Assembly: GCA_964478225.1 (NCBI GenBank)
Contig: CAYZHM010000001.1
Span: forward strand, 248,001-312,000
Direction of reading: 5' to 3'
Length of the DNA: 64,000 bases
DNA from: CAYZHM01 sp964478225
GTDB lineage: Bacteria; Pseudomonadota; Alphaproteobacteria; Micavibrionales; Micavibrionaceae
Under the pieces are notes generated by a model. It did no database searches. It was not told the DNA's origin and was given only the letters and a program-made list of their open reading frames with translations. Shown here piece after piece: positions 8,405-17,048 of the stretch; the stretch's first letter is position 1, and each line of letters starts with the position of its first letter. The position numbers and the translations under genes were made by a program.

Positions 8405-9571
8405 CTAATTCAGCCCCATTAGTGATCGGGCATAATCCCGCGCGGAGAAGCGCTGCATGTCTTCAATTCCCTCGCCGACGCCAATTTTATGAACTGGAAC
8501 AGCGAATTGGTCTGCCAAGGCGACCAGAATTCCGCCTTTGGCTGAGCCATCAAGTTTGGTGATCATGAGGCCGTTAATATCGACCATTTCCTTGAATGTT
8601 TGAACCTGGGAAACCGCATTTTGACCTGTTGTAGCATCCAGAACCAACAAAGTCGCATGCGGGAGGGTTTCGTCCTGTTTTTTGAGAACACGGATGATTT
8701 TTTGCAACTCTTCCATCAGGTTCTTTTTGTTTTGGAGGCGTCCAGCGGTGTCGATAAGGAGAACATCGATATTTGCAGCTTTGGCCTTTTCGTAAGCCTC
8801 ATAAGCGACGGAGGCGGCATCGGAGCCGATATCTTTGGTATAACATTCGCAACCTACACGGCTTGCCCATTCTTGAAGTTGTTCTAATGCCGCGGCTCGG
8901 AATGTATCACCGGCGGCCATCATAACGGATAACTTCTGATTGTAATGCAATTGATAAGCAAGTTTTCCTATGGATGTCGTTTTGCCTGTTCCATTAACTC
9001 CACAAAATAAAATAACAAATGGGCCTGATGCTGGCTTCTTAATCTCGATTGGTTTGGCCACGGGCTCGAGCAGTTTTTCGATTTGGGATGCTAGCGCCTC
9101 ACGGATTTCGTTTTCATCGATATCTTTACCGAAACGGCCTTCTGCAAATTGCGTGATAAGTTTTGCGGCGGTTTTGGGGCCGAGATCAGCTTCGATCAAA
9201 GATTCTTCCAGCATATCGAGGGCGTCCTGATCTAATTTTCTCTTCGTGATGAAATCACTGAGGCCTTGAGTAATCCTGTTTGAGGATTTGGTTAGCCCCG
9301 CCGTCAGCCTTGAGAGCCAGCCACCCTCAGAAGAATGATCGTCATCATCTGCTTGGGGAACAGTTATATCTTCATCAGGCAAAGGGATTTCATCAAGATC
9401 TTCGAGAATTTCAATTTCAGTTTCTTCAAGCGTATGCTTTGTGTCAGGGTCAATTTCAGCATTATCTTCTGTTGGCTCAAGATCTGGTTCATTGGCGCGG
9501 TGCATCAAGCGATCGTCGCGTGCTTCTTGATCCCCCTTTTTCTCATTATTTTTTTTTCGCCAAAAGACCAT
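8405..9571 (-). CDS. ftsY: Signal recognition particle receptor FtsY
   Basis: FtsY is the membrane-associated SRP receptor GTPase that pairs with Ffh (also in this window) to deliver nascent membrane proteins to the translocon. A highly acidic N-terminal A region (about residues 20-85) precedes the helical N domain and the G domain. G motifs are FCGVNGTGKTTSIGKLA, AAGDTFRAAALEQLQEW, LLIDTAGRLQNKKNLMEELQ and MITKLDGSAKGG. At 388 aa it is typical for Alphaproteobacteria. It starts 3 nt after mtaB, so the two are co-transcribed. Confidence 0.97.
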   Translation of the reverse strand: MVFWRKKNNEKKGDQEARDDRLMHRANEPDLEPTEDNAEIDPDTKHTLEETEIEILEDLDEIPLPDEDITVPQADDDDHSSEGGWLSRLTAGLTKSSNRITQGLSDFITKRKLDQDALDMLEESLIEADLGPKTAAKLITQFAEGRFGKDIDENEIREALASQIEKLLEPVAKPIEIKKPASGPFVILFCGVNGTGKTTSIGKLAYQLHYNQKLSVMMAAGDTFRAAALEQLQEWASRVGCECYTKDIGSDAASVAYEAYEKAKAANIDVLLIDTAGRLQNKKNLMEELQKIIRVLKKQDETLPHATLLVLDATTGQNAVSQVQTFKEMVDINGLMITKLDGSAKGGILVALADQFAVPVHKIGVGEGIEDMQRFSARDYARSLMGLN

Positions 9572-9573
9572 CT

Positions 9574-10824
9574 CTAAACAACATCCGCGAGCAGGACGTT
9601 TCCTTCCACTTTCTGTGTGATTGCATGAACGAGTGTACCAGCTTTTTGAGTTGAAGAAAGACGGATCGGAGCGAAGTTCTCGGACCTTGCAAAATTATCT
9701 TTTTCAACAATGGCTTGCATTTCTTTATTAAGATTTTGATTCAAGAATTTTTGCAGCTGTCTTTCGCCAAGATCGCGCAAACGTCCCGCCCGTTCTTTGC
9801 GAATTGCCGGATTAACTTGTGGCATTTTAGCTGCGGGAGTGCCTTCGCGCTCGGAATAAGGGAAAACATGGAGAAATGTCAGATCACATTGCTCCACGAT
9901 ATCCATAGTGTTTTGAAACATTTCTTCGGTTTCGGTCGGGAAACCAGCGATAATATCAGCACCAAATGAGATATCGGGGCGCATTTTTCGGGATTTTTGA
10001 CACATTTCGATTAAATCTTCGCGATTATGGCGTCGCTTCATGCGCTTTAGGATCATATTATCTCCAGATTGCATTGAAATATGAAGATTTGGCATTAAGC
10101 GCGGTTCATTTTCGATCAGATTCCACAAATCATCGTCAATCTCTACCGGATCAAGGCTGGAAAGCCGCAATCTGGGCAATTCTGGCACTAGCGCCAGCAC
10201 ACGACGGATCATCTGTCCAAAAGTTGGCTGGCCGGGAAGGTCTGGACCATAAGAAGTCACGTCCACGCCCGTTAAAACGATTTCCTTATATCCTTCATCG
10301 ACAAGCTTTCGTACTTGTTCGGCGATGACCCCAATCGGCACAGAGCGGGAATTGCCGCGTCCATAGGGTATGATGCAGAACGTGCAGCGGTGATCACATC
10401 CGTTTTGAACTTGTAAAAAAGCCCGGGAACGGTCTTCAAATCCTTCGATCAAATGAGAGGCTGTTTCCGTCACGGACATAATGTCGTTCACTCGGATTTT
10501 TTCTTCGGACGGCGCGCCCCAGGTTTCGGCTTTGAGTTTGAGGTCGTTACCGATGATCTGATCGACCTCAGCCATTTCTGAGTACATTTGGGGGTTAATC
10601 TGGGCGGAACAGCCGGTGACGATGATTTTTGCTTCCGGATTTTCGCGGCGGGCGCGGCGGATTGCTTGCCTTGCTTCGCGCTCGGCAGATTTGGTAACGG
10701 CGCAGGTGTTGAAGATGATGGCATCGTTCAGGCCAGCGTCTTTGGCATGGGTGCGCATGACCTCGGATTCATAGATATTGAGGCGGCAGCCGAAGGTCAC
10801 GATTTGCGGGTCTTTGAGAGCCAT
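9574..10824 (-). CDS. mtaB: tRNA t6A37 methylthiotransferase MtaB
   Basis: This radical-SAM methylthiotransferase converts t6A to ms2t6A at position 37 of tRNAs reading ANN codons. The N-terminal MTTase domain carries FGCRLNIYESEVM and NTCAVTKSAEREARQ. The radical-SAM cluster is VQNGCDHRCTFCIIPYGRG (C-x3-C-x2-C), and ADIIAGFPTETEEMF matches the family. A TRAM-like C-terminus ends near LVHAITQKVEGNVLLADV. The ATG at 10824 is preferred over an upstream TTG at 10845. It is followed at once by ftsY, a common alphaproteobacterial pairing. Confidence 0.93.
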   Translation of the reverse strand: MALKDPQIVTFGCRLNIYESEVMRTHAKDAGLNDAIIFNTCAVTKSAEREARQAIRRARRENPEAKIIVTGCSAQINPQMYSEMAEVDQIIGNDLKLKAETWGAPSEEKIRVNDIMSVTETASHLIEGFEDRSRAFLQVQNGCDHRCTFCIIPYGRGNSRSVPIGVIAEQVRKLVDEGYKEIVLTGVDVTSYGPDLPGQPTFGQMIRRVLALVPELPRLRLSSLDPVEIDDDLWNLIENEPRLMPNLHISMQSGDNMILKRMKRRHNREDLIEMCQKSRKMRPDISFGADIIAGFPTETEEMFQNTMDIVEQCDLTFLHVFPYSEREGTPAAKMPQVNPAIRKERAGRLRDLGERQLQKFLNQNLNKEMQAIVEKDNFARSENFAPIRLSSTQKAGTLVHAITQKVEGNVLLADVV

Positions 10825-10865
10825 GTGCTTATGTAGGAAATTCAAGCCAAAAAAGCAAAGCTTTT

Positions 10866-11411
10866 CTAGAACTCGGCTGGCGTTTCTTTGTTGGACTTCT
10901 CTGGTTTTCTGTCTTTGTAATGCCTCAGAAATCCAATGATATTAGAGCCGCCGGTTAGACATGTCAGCAATATGCCCGCATAAGCCATGATCCATATACT
11001 AAAGATCATCCAGCTTACATGGTGTAAAAATAGAAAAACTCTGAATCTTAAAAAATGCTCTCGGTTGAGCATCCCCAGCGTTGCCAATGTGGTCGCAAGA
11101 GGCGGTAGATATTCCATTGCATACTCGGCTTTTAAGAATGCCAAAACCCACACGGTTCCTATGTATATAATAAATACGGAGCGCATAACGGTCTTTGAGC
11201 CGTATATGCCTGCAATGTCGCGAAGAACTGCAGCCATCATGATCAAAAAGCTGCTGAATGATCCCAGGAAATAATATTGCAGCCCGTAGAAAAAATCCGA
11301 CGGTGCAAAGAGCTTCAGTGAGTTTTTGGGTTCTTTCATCTGGTAGCCGATAACAGACAATACCAGAGTGACCAACCCGCAGAGATGACCCACGATTTCG
11401 TAAGTTGTCAT
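10866..11411 (-). CDS. YgjV-like inner membrane protein
   Basis: This 181-aa protein has about five hydrophobic segments and a charged C-terminal tail. The N-terminus (YEIVGHLCGLVTLVLSVIGY, QMKEPKNSLKLFAPSDFFYG) resembles the YgjV/Imp-YgjV membrane family, whose function is unknown. Its start overlaps the dapF stop by 4 nt (ATGA), so translation is probably coupled to dapF. Confidence 0.75.
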   Translation of the reverse strand: MTTYEIVGHLCGLVTLVLSVIGYQMKEPKNSLKLFAPSDFFYGLQYYFLGSFSSFLIMMAAVLRDIAGIYGSKTVMRSVFIIYIGTVWVLAFLKAEYAMEYLPPLATTLATLGMLNREHFLRFRVFLFLHHVSWMIFSIWIMAYAGILLTCLTGGSNIIGFLRHYKDRKPEKSNKETPAEF

Positions 11412-12172
11412 GCCTGTAATTTTGAAAGATTCCCTTCAAACACATGTGCAACAGGGCCGGTCATGAGGACGTGGCTATCGGATTCGCGCCATTCGAGATG
11501 CAGTTCACCGCCGTCGACAATCACGTCGATTTTGCGTTCGGTGAGGCCTTTTTGGACACAGGCGACGACAGTGGCGCATGCGGCTGAACCACAAGCCAGC
11601 GTCAGCCCTGCTCCACGCTCCCATGTTCTGAGCCGTACGGACGTACGGGATTGAATTTCCACGAATTCTACGTTGGTGCGGTTTTTGAAGAATTTATGAG
11701 TTTCGATCTTTGGCCCAGTGGTTTCCACAGAGGTATCCACAAGGTTATCCACAACATACACGGCATGCGGATTGCCCATATCGACAAGTACGGGGTTCGC
11801 AAGACCATCGATAGTTTCTTTGAATGTTTCGGCGGGAAGTTTGGGCGCCCCCATATCCACTTCAATCAAGTGCCCCTCTCGACGAGCCTTCAATATGCCT
11901 GCCGTTGTTTCAATCGATTGTACATTTGCCAGATCGGCAACGCAGCGGGTGGCATTGCCGCAAGCCCCAGATTGTGAACCATCCGGATTATAAATGCGCA
12001 TAAATAAATCAGCGTTTTCAGAGGGTTCTAGTAAAATAAGCTGGTCACACCCTACTCCACGGTGGCGGTCGCAGATATGTTTGATCAGCTCAGGCGTAAG
12101 CTGTTTGGACTCCTGGCGGTGGTCCAAAATCACAAAATCATTGCCGGCGCCGTGCATTTTAACGAATTTCAT
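11408..12172 (-). CDS. dapF: Diaminopimelate epimerase
   Basis: The enzyme interconverts LL- and meso-diaminopimelate for lysine and peptidoglycan synthesis. The two catalytic cysteines lie in the expected motifs: SGACGNATRCVADLA and LTLACGSAACATVVAC. Other conserved parts are KMHGAGNDFVILDHR and VDMGNPHAVYVVDN. The protein is about 254 aa. The ATG at 12172 is chosen over a TTG at 12181 because it matches the usual MKFxKMHGxGNDF start and has AAGGA about 10 nt upstream. Confidence 0.95.
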   Translation of the reverse strand: MKFVKMHGAGNDFVILDHRQESKQLTPELIKHICDRHRGVGCDQLILLEPSENADLFMRIYNPDGSQSGACGNATRCVADLANVQSIETTAGILKARREGHLIEVDMGAPKLPAETFKETIDGLANPVLVDMGNPHAVYVVDNLVDTSVETTGPKIETHKFFKNRTNVEFVEIQSRTSVRLRTWERGAGLTLACGSAACATVVACVQKGLTERKIDVIVDGGELHLEWRESDSHVLMTGPVAHVFEGNLSKLQA

Positions 12173-12315
12173 GGATCTCAATTCCTTGACAACACAAGCA
12201 AAATAGCATAGTTTTCGGCCAAATCCACTGAAAAAGCTTTGTTTTCAGTGCTTAGCGGTACACCGCAGTCGGCGAATTTACGCTCACTGCGGCCGTGTTT
12301 GTTTTGGAAATTTGA

Positions 12316-13773
12316 ATGTTTGAAAGTTTAAGTACGAAATTAGGTAATGTTTTCGGCAAACTGCGCGGGAAAGGCACGCTCAGCGAAAATGATGTCATGG
12401 CGGTTTCGCGCGAAATCCGTATTGCGTTGCTGGAAGCTGACGTTGCGTTGCCTGTGGTTAAAGACTTCATAAGCGGGATCAAAGACAAAGCCACCGGCCA
12501 AAACGTTATCAAGGGTGTTAATCCCGGCCAGCAAGTTATCAAGATTGTTCACGACTCCCTTGTTGAGATGCTGGGCAGCGAGGCTCAGGAGCTTAAGTTT
12601 TCCTCTCCCCCTTCTGTTTATTTGATGGTTGGTCTGCAGGGTTCCGGTAAGACAACCTCCACTGCAAAGATCTCTAAGATGCTGGGAGAGAAGCATAAGA
12701 AGAAAGTGCTTATGGCTTCTTTGGATATATACCGCCCTGCGGCGCAGGAGCAACTCAAGCAGCTTGGTGAGCAGACCGGAGTTGCGACTTTAGAAATCAT
12801 CAAAGACCAAAAGCCTTTGGACATTGCGAAGCGGGCTTTGGACGAGGCGCGTAAGGGCGGATTTGATGTTGTGATGCTGGATACGGCGGGGCGGCTTTCT
12901 ATTGATGAAGAGATGATGGCAGAAATTGCGGCCATTCAAAAATTTGCCAAACCCGTTGAGACATTGCTCGTTGCCGATGCGATGACAGGACAAGACGCCG
13001 TACAAACTGCGACGGCGTTTGATGAAGCGGTTGGCCTGACAGGAATTATGCTGACTCGTGTGGATGGTGATGCGCGTGGTGGTGCTGCGCTGTCGATGAA
13101 GGCCGTGACGGGCAAGCCGATCAAGTTTGTCGGTATGGGCGAAAAATGGAGCGAGATCGAGATCTTCTACCCTGACCGCATTGCCGGCCGTATTTTGGGG
13201 ATGGGTGATGTGGTGTCGCTGGTGGAGCGTGCGGTGGAAACCGTTGACCGCGAAGATGCCGAAAAAATGGCTGCCAAATTCAAGAAAGGCAATTTTGATT
13301 TCAATGATCTTCTCTCTCAAATGCAGCAGATGAAGAAAATGGGCGGTATGGGGGCGATGATGAAAATGCTTCCTGGGCTTGGGAATATGGCCGGCCAGAT
13401 GGAAGCCGCAGGGATGGACGATAGTTTCATCAAAAAGCAGGAAGCGATTATTTATTCGATGACCCCCAAAGAGCGTGAAAACCCAGATGTTTTGAACGCC
13501 AAACGCAAGCAACGTATTGCGGCGGGTTCTGGGACATCGGTGCAGGAGATCAACAAGATGGTTAAGCAGCTCAAGCAGATGCAAACGATGATGAAGCGCA
13601 TGAAGAAAATGGGTATGGGCGGGATGATGAAACAAATGAAGGGCCTGATGGGCGGCAAGATGGATGAGCTGGAGATGTTGGCTGGTGGCTTGCCGAACGA
13701 TGGTGACGAGGACGATAGCGGGCCGCTGGGGCCGAACCCGTTCGCGCCGGGCGGGCCGCTTTATAAAGGATAG
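12316..13773 (+). CDS. ffh: Signal recognition particle GTPase Ffh
   Basis: Ffh is the protein subunit of SRP; it binds signal sequences and 4.5S RNA. N domain residues 1-90 are followed by the G domain with GLQGSGKTTSTAKISKML, SLDIYRPAAQEQLKQLGEQ, DVVMLDTAGRLSIDEEMM and TRVDGDARGGAALSMKAVTG. The C-terminal M domain (about 325-450) is very methionine-rich (MQQMKKMGGMGAMMKMLPG, KQMQTMMKRMKKMGMG), with the RNA-binding GSGTSVQEINKMVKQ. A Gly/Pro-rich tail ends the 485-aa protein. No SRP RNA gene was found nearby. Confidence 0.97.
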   Translation: MFESLSTKLGNVFGKLRGKGTLSENDVMAVSREIRIALLEADVALPVVKDFISGIKDKATGQNVIKGVNPGQQVIKIVHDSLVEMLGSEAQELKFSSPPSVYLMVGLQGSGKTTSTAKISKMLGEKHKKKVLMASLDIYRPAAQEQLKQLGEQTGVATLEIIKDQKPLDIAKRALDEARKGGFDVVMLDTAGRLSIDEEMMAEIAAIQKFAKPVETLLVADAMTGQDAVQTATAFDEAVGLTGIMLTRVDGDARGGAALSMKAVTGKPIKFVGMGEKWSEIEIFYPDRIAGRILGMGDVVSLVERAVETVDREDAEKMAAKFKKGNFDFNDLLSQMQQMKKMGGMGAMMKMLPGLGNMAGQMEAAGMDDSFIKKQEAIIYSMTPKERENPDVLNAKRKQRIAAGSGTSVQEINKMVKQLKQMQTMMKRMKKMGMGGMMKQMKGLMGGKMDELEMLAGGLPNDGDEDDSGPLGPNPFAPGGPLYKG

Positions 13774-13827
13774 TTGCCAGTTACAAGTTACAAGTCTCTG
13801 GAATTCTTGTAACTCGCTACTTGCAAT
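13773..13827. repeat. REP-like imperfect inverted repeat between ffh and rpsP
   Basis: A perfect 9-bp core (AGTTACAAG 13786-13794 / CTTGTAACT 13806-13814) is extended to arms of 22 nt with 17 matches. The left arm also contains a tandem duplication of GTTACAAG. There is no T-run, so it does not look like a simple terminator; it may be a dispersed palindromic element or an mRNA processing/attenuation hairpin. Confidence 0.55.
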
Positions 13828-13857
13828 TTAAAACTACTACTAAAGGAGAAACTAAAA

Positions 13858-14361
13858 ATGGCACTATCAATCAGACTATCAAGAGGCGGGCGTAAGGCTC
13901 GTCCATTCTATAGCATTGTTGTAGCGGACAAGCGCATGCCGCGTGATGGGCGTTACATCGAAAAGCTTGGAACATATAATCCATTATTGCAATCCGATGA
14001 CGAAAACCGCGTCAGACTTGTTGAAGAGCGGATTAAGTACTGGCTTTCACAAGGTGCTAAGCCTTCTGAACGCGTTGCGATTTTTCTGGGTAAAGCAGGA
14101 TTGGCAGAAATGCCAGCGCAGCCAAACCGCCCGAACAAGTCAGCTCAATCTGAAAAAACGAAGATGAAAATCTCGGAAAAAGCAGAGCGTCTTGAAAAAG
14201 CTAAAGAAGCAGCAAAGCAAGCTCAGGAAGACGCCAAGGCGGCGGCAGAAGCTGCAGCGGCTGCACCAGCAGAAGAAGCCCCTGCTCCGGAAGCTCCTGT
14301 CGAAGCTCCGGCCGAAGCACCTGCTGAAACTGCTGCGGACGCAGAGCCGAAGGCTGAATAA
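13858..14361 (+). CDS. rpsP: 30S ribosomal protein S16 with long Ala/Glu/Pro-rich tail
   Basis: The S16 core occupies about residues 1-80: ALSIRLSRGGRKARPFYSIV, DGRYIEKLGTYNPLL and ERIKYWLSQGAKPSERV. It is followed by about 85 residues of Lys/Glu/Ala and then Ala/Pro/Glu repeats, roughly doubling the usual 80-90 aa length. Such tails are common on alphaproteobacterial S16 and are presumably disordered. A strong AAAGGAGAAAC site lies before the ATG. It heads the rpsP-rimM-HAD-trmD cluster. Confidence 0.96.
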   Translation: MALSIRLSRGGRKARPFYSIVVADKRMPRDGRYIEKLGTYNPLLQSDDENRVRLVEERIKYWLSQGAKPSERVAIFLGKAGLAEMPAQPNRPNKSAQSEKTKMKISEKAERLEKAKEAAKQAQEDAKAAAEAAAAAPAEEAPAPEAPVEAPAEAPAETAADAEPKAE

Positions 14362-14369
14362 CAGGCCGA

Positions 14370-14861
14370 ATGAAAAAGGTCTGCTTAGGCAAAATCATTG
14401 CGGCACACGGAGTCAAAGGGCTGGTGAAAATCTTGCCCTTTGGCGAGGATCCTTGGCTTTTGGACGGAACGGTTTTGCTTGAAGATGGAAGAGCGATCGA
14501 GATCACTCTGAAAAACCCGATCGGCAAGTACATTTTGGCTGAGGTTGATGGCGTTGTTGAAAGAAATGCTGCTGAAGGGCTTCGAGGGCAAGAGCTGTTT
14601 ATCGAGCGTGATGCCCTTCCCGAGACTGACGATGGCAGTTTTTATGTCGATGATCTTGTCGGGCTTGATGTGGTCGAGGACGGCGTTGTTATTGGCAAAG
14701 TGATTGCGGCGGACAATTTCGGCGCTGGGGACTTGCTTGAAATACGGCTGAAAAACGGGAAGAACTTTTATCTGCCGTTTAATGATGACACTGTTCCCGA
14801 TGTGAATATCGAAGAAGGTTTTGTTACGACTGCGGATCATGAGAGGTTCATTCTTTCATGA
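14370..14861 (+). CDS. rimM: Ribosome maturation factor RimM
   Basis: RimM helps assemble the 30S head around S19/S13. The N-terminal barrel carries CLGKIIAAHGVKGLVKILPF, and the PRC-barrel C-terminal half carries FYVDDLVGLDVV and LPFNDDTVPDVNIEEGFV. Length (163 aa) is near normal. It lies 8 nt after rpsP and overlaps the next gene by 4 nt. Confidence 0.95.
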   Translation: MKKVCLGKIIAAHGVKGLVKILPFGEDPWLLDGTVLLEDGRAIEITLKNPIGKYILAEVDGVVERNAAEGLRGQELFIERDALPETDDGSFYVDDLVGLDVVEDGVVIGKVIAADNFGAGDLLEIRLKNGKNFYLPFNDDTVPDVNIEEGFVTTADHERFILS

Positions 14862-15541
14862 ACATCGTCAAATGGGTGATTTTTGATTTTGATGGCGTCG
14901 TGGCGGACACAGAGACCGTTTTTGCGCATTTTGATTGTGGTTTGTTGAATGATGTCTTAAGCGCGGCAAACGCAGAAGAACGCGTTACCTTTCAAGATTT
15001 GCGTGCGATGGCGGGTTATCGAGAGGAAGATAAACTGGCCTCGATTGCCCGGCGCTTTAATCTTGATTTATCGCCTTATGAACAGGAATTTCTTGATAAA
15101 CGTAATGCGGCGCGAAAAACTTTGTTTCGAGATAATCCTGTACCGCTTGGGAAAAATTTAGAGCCTTTTCTTTCTACCCTGAACGGACGATATGCTCTCG
15201 GCACGAATAAACTTGCGAGCAAGCTTTTGCCGGATATGAAGATTATGAATATTTCCGATCTTTTTGCTGTTGTGGTCACATGCGAGCCGCCGCTGCGTAA
15301 AAAACCTGCGCCTGATGTCTTGCTGGAGGCTGCGTCGCGGCTTGGTGCAACACCAGAAGAATGCGCCTATGTCGGTGATAATATGATTGATTTAGAAGCA
15401 GCAAAAGCGGCCAATATGCAGGCAGTGGGCTTTGTTATCGAAGGAAAGAACACACAGCCGCAGCGGGTAAAAGATTTACAAGCGGGTGGCGCTGATATTG
15501 TGATCGATGATTTTATGGACCTGCGGCCTTATGTAGTGTGA
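14858..15541 (+). CDS. HAD-superfamily hydrolase (beta-phosphoglucomutase/Gph-like)
   Basis: This is a cytoplasmic HAD phosphatase of subfamily IA. Motif I is IFDFDGVVADTE; motif II is around YALGTNKLAS; the motif III lysine is in LRKKPAPDVLLEAASRLG; motif IV is CAYVGDNMIDLEAAKAANMQ. An alpha-helical cap lies between motifs I and II. The substrate cannot be told from sequence. It is inserted between rimM and trmD with 4-nt overlap upstream and contact downstream, so it is part of the ribosome-maturation operon. Confidence 0.88.
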   Translation: MNIVKWVIFDFDGVVADTETVFAHFDCGLLNDVLSAANAEERVTFQDLRAMAGYREEDKLASIARRFNLDLSPYEQEFLDKRNAARKTLFRDNPVPLGKNLEPFLSTLNGRYALGTNKLASKLLPDMKIMNISDLFAVVVTCEPPLRKKPAPDVLLEAASRLGATPEECAYVGDNMIDLEAAKAANMQAVGFVIEGKNTQPQRVKDLQAGGADIVIDDFMDLRPYVV

Positions 15542-15543
15542 TT

Positions 15544-16215
15544 ATGAGCATGAATTTTAACATTCTTACGCTTTTTCCGGAGATGTTTCCAGGGACATTA
15601 GGGCAGTCTTTAAGCGGACGTGCGCTCGAGAGTGGCGCGTGGTCGTACAAATGCGTTGATATTCGCGAATTTGGTGATGGGGTTCATAAAAACGTCGATG
15701 ATACGCCCTATGGTGGCGGCGCGGGCATGGTGATGCGGGCGGACATTATTGAGAAGGCGCTGCTCTCGATCCCCTCGCCCGGGCGCAAAATTTATCTCTC
15801 TCCACGCGGGAAGCCATTAACGCAGGCTCTGGTACAGAAATTAAGCGAGGAGCCTCAAATTACTCTGCTTTGTGGGCGATATGAAGGTGTTGATCAGAGG
15901 GTGCTTGATGCCTGTGAGTTTGAAGAAGTTTCGATTGGCGATTATGTTTTGAGCGGCGGCGAGCCGGCGGCGATTATTCTGATGGATGCCTGTATTCGCC
16001 TGTTGCCGGGGGTGATGGGGAATGCGGAAACAGCCGGAGAAGAAAGTTTTTCCAATGGGTTGCTGGAATATCCGCATTATACGCGCCCGGCGGAATGGAA
16101 GGGTTTGAAAGTGCCGGAGGTTTTAACTTCGGGGGATCATGGGAAAATCAAAGACTGGCGCAGGCAAGAGGCTGAAAACCTTACGAAAAAGGTGCGCCCG
16201 GACCTATTGAAATAA
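15544..16215 (+). CDS. trmD: tRNA (guanine37-N1)-methyltransferase TrmD
   Basis: TrmD methylates G37 of tRNAs using SAM and prevents +1 frameshifting. SPOUT-knot motifs are LTLFPEMFPGTLGQSL, DDTPYGGGAGMVMRADI, LLCGRYEGVDQRVLD and SIGDYVLSGGEPAAIILMDA. The end matches tRNA-binding DWRRQEAENLTKKVRPDLL. The start is uncertain between GTG 15538 (overlapping the HAD stop), ATG 15544 and ATG 15550; all lie in front of the conserved NILTLFP. Confidence 0.96.
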   Translation: MSMNFNILTLFPEMFPGTLGQSLSGRALESGAWSYKCVDIREFGDGVHKNVDDTPYGGGAGMVMRADIIEKALLSIPSPGRKIYLSPRGKPLTQALVQKLSEEPQITLLCGRYEGVDQRVLDACEFEEVSIGDYVLSGGEPAAIILMDACIRLLPGVMGNAETAGEESFSNGLLEYPHYTRPAEWKGLKVPEVLTSGDHGKIKDWRRQEAENLTKKVRPDLLK

Positions 16216-16335
16216 AACTTGCGTCTTGGGCGGTTTTCCTATAGAAAGTGCTCAAATTTGGATCAATCCATAAAAAAGATAACGAGCCTGCCGGTTTAAC
16301 AGCCGATTACGAGGCGCAGATTAAAGGATAAAACC

Positions 16336-16938
16336 ATGAATATACTCCAAAAATTTGAAGCCAAGCAGCTTCAGCAAATTCAAGAATCCAAATCCATTCC
16401 TGACTTCGCGCCGGGAGACACTGTAAAAGTGAACGTGCGCGTTAAAGAAGGTACCCGTGAGCGTATCCAGGCGTATGAAGGCGTTTGTATTGCACGCAAG
16501 GGATCTGACATTAATGCGACCTTTACAGTCCGCAAGATCAGCTATGGCGAAGGTGTCGAGCGCGTGTTCCCACTGTGGAGCAGCCGTATTGAATCGATCG
16601 AGCTTGTACGCCGTGGCTCTGTGCGCCGTGCGAAGCTATACTACTTGCGCGATCTGCGTGGTAAGAAGGCGCGTATTTCCGAGCGTACGACCGGTGTTGG
16701 TATTGAGAATGCGGTTGATGAGGAAAAGGAAAACATTTCCAAAACCGAAAAAGTAAAAGCCAAGAAGGAAGCCAAGGCGGAAGCCAAAAAGGCAAACAGA
16801 GCCAAGCTCGAGGCCGAGAAGAAGGCGAAGGCGGAAGCCAAAGCAGCCGAAGAAGCGGCGGCAAAGGCAGCTGCAGAAGCTGAAGCAAAGGCTGCTGAGG
16901 CCGCTGCTGCTCCTGCGGAAGAGCCGAAGGCAGAATAA
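16336..16938 (+). CDS. rplS: 50S ribosomal protein L19 with long Lys/Ala/Glu-rich tail
   Basis: The L19 core (about residues 1-120) carries FAPGDTVKVNVRVKEGTRER, VRKISYGEGVERVFPLWS and VRRAKLYYLRDLRGKKARI. The next 80 residues are an Ala/Lys/Glu-rich repetitive tail ending PAEEPKAE, nearly the same end as that of S16 (AEPKAE). The usual length is 115-130 aa. An AAAGGA site lies upstream. It is probably last in the rpsP-trmD transcript and is closed by a terminator. Confidence 0.96.
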   Translation: MNILQKFEAKQLQQIQESKSIPDFAPGDTVKVNVRVKEGTRERIQAYEGVCIARKGSDINATFTVRKISYGEGVERVFPLWSSRIESIELVRRGSVRRAKLYYLRDLRGKKARISERTTGVGIENAVDEEKENISKTEKVKAKKEAKAEAKKANRAKLEAEKKAKAEAKAAEEAAAKAAAEAEAKAAEAAAAPAEEPKAE

Positions 16939-16962
16939 TTTTTTTACAAATATATTGAAGGC

Positions 16963-16992
16963 AGAGCCGCTCAATGCGGCTCTTTTCTTTTT
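16963..16992 (+). terminator. Rho-independent terminator after rplS
   Basis: An 8-bp stem (AGAGCCGC / GCGGCTCT, loop TCAAT) is followed by a T-rich run (TTCTTTTT). It ends the ribosomal cluster before leuC. Confidence 0.85.
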
Positions 16993-17048
16993 GGTAGCCT
17001 TCAAAAAACCATTGTCTTACAGGGGCGCGGTGTGCTTGATTAACGCCT

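Noticed and set aside
12182..12315. Search for an SRP (4.5S) RNA gene next to ffh
   Set aside because: No conserved SRP RNA tip motif was found in this or other gaps.
12790..13635. 281-residue antisense frame within ffh
   Set aside because: It is a His/Arg-rich shadow of the methionine-rich Ffh M domain with no start signals.
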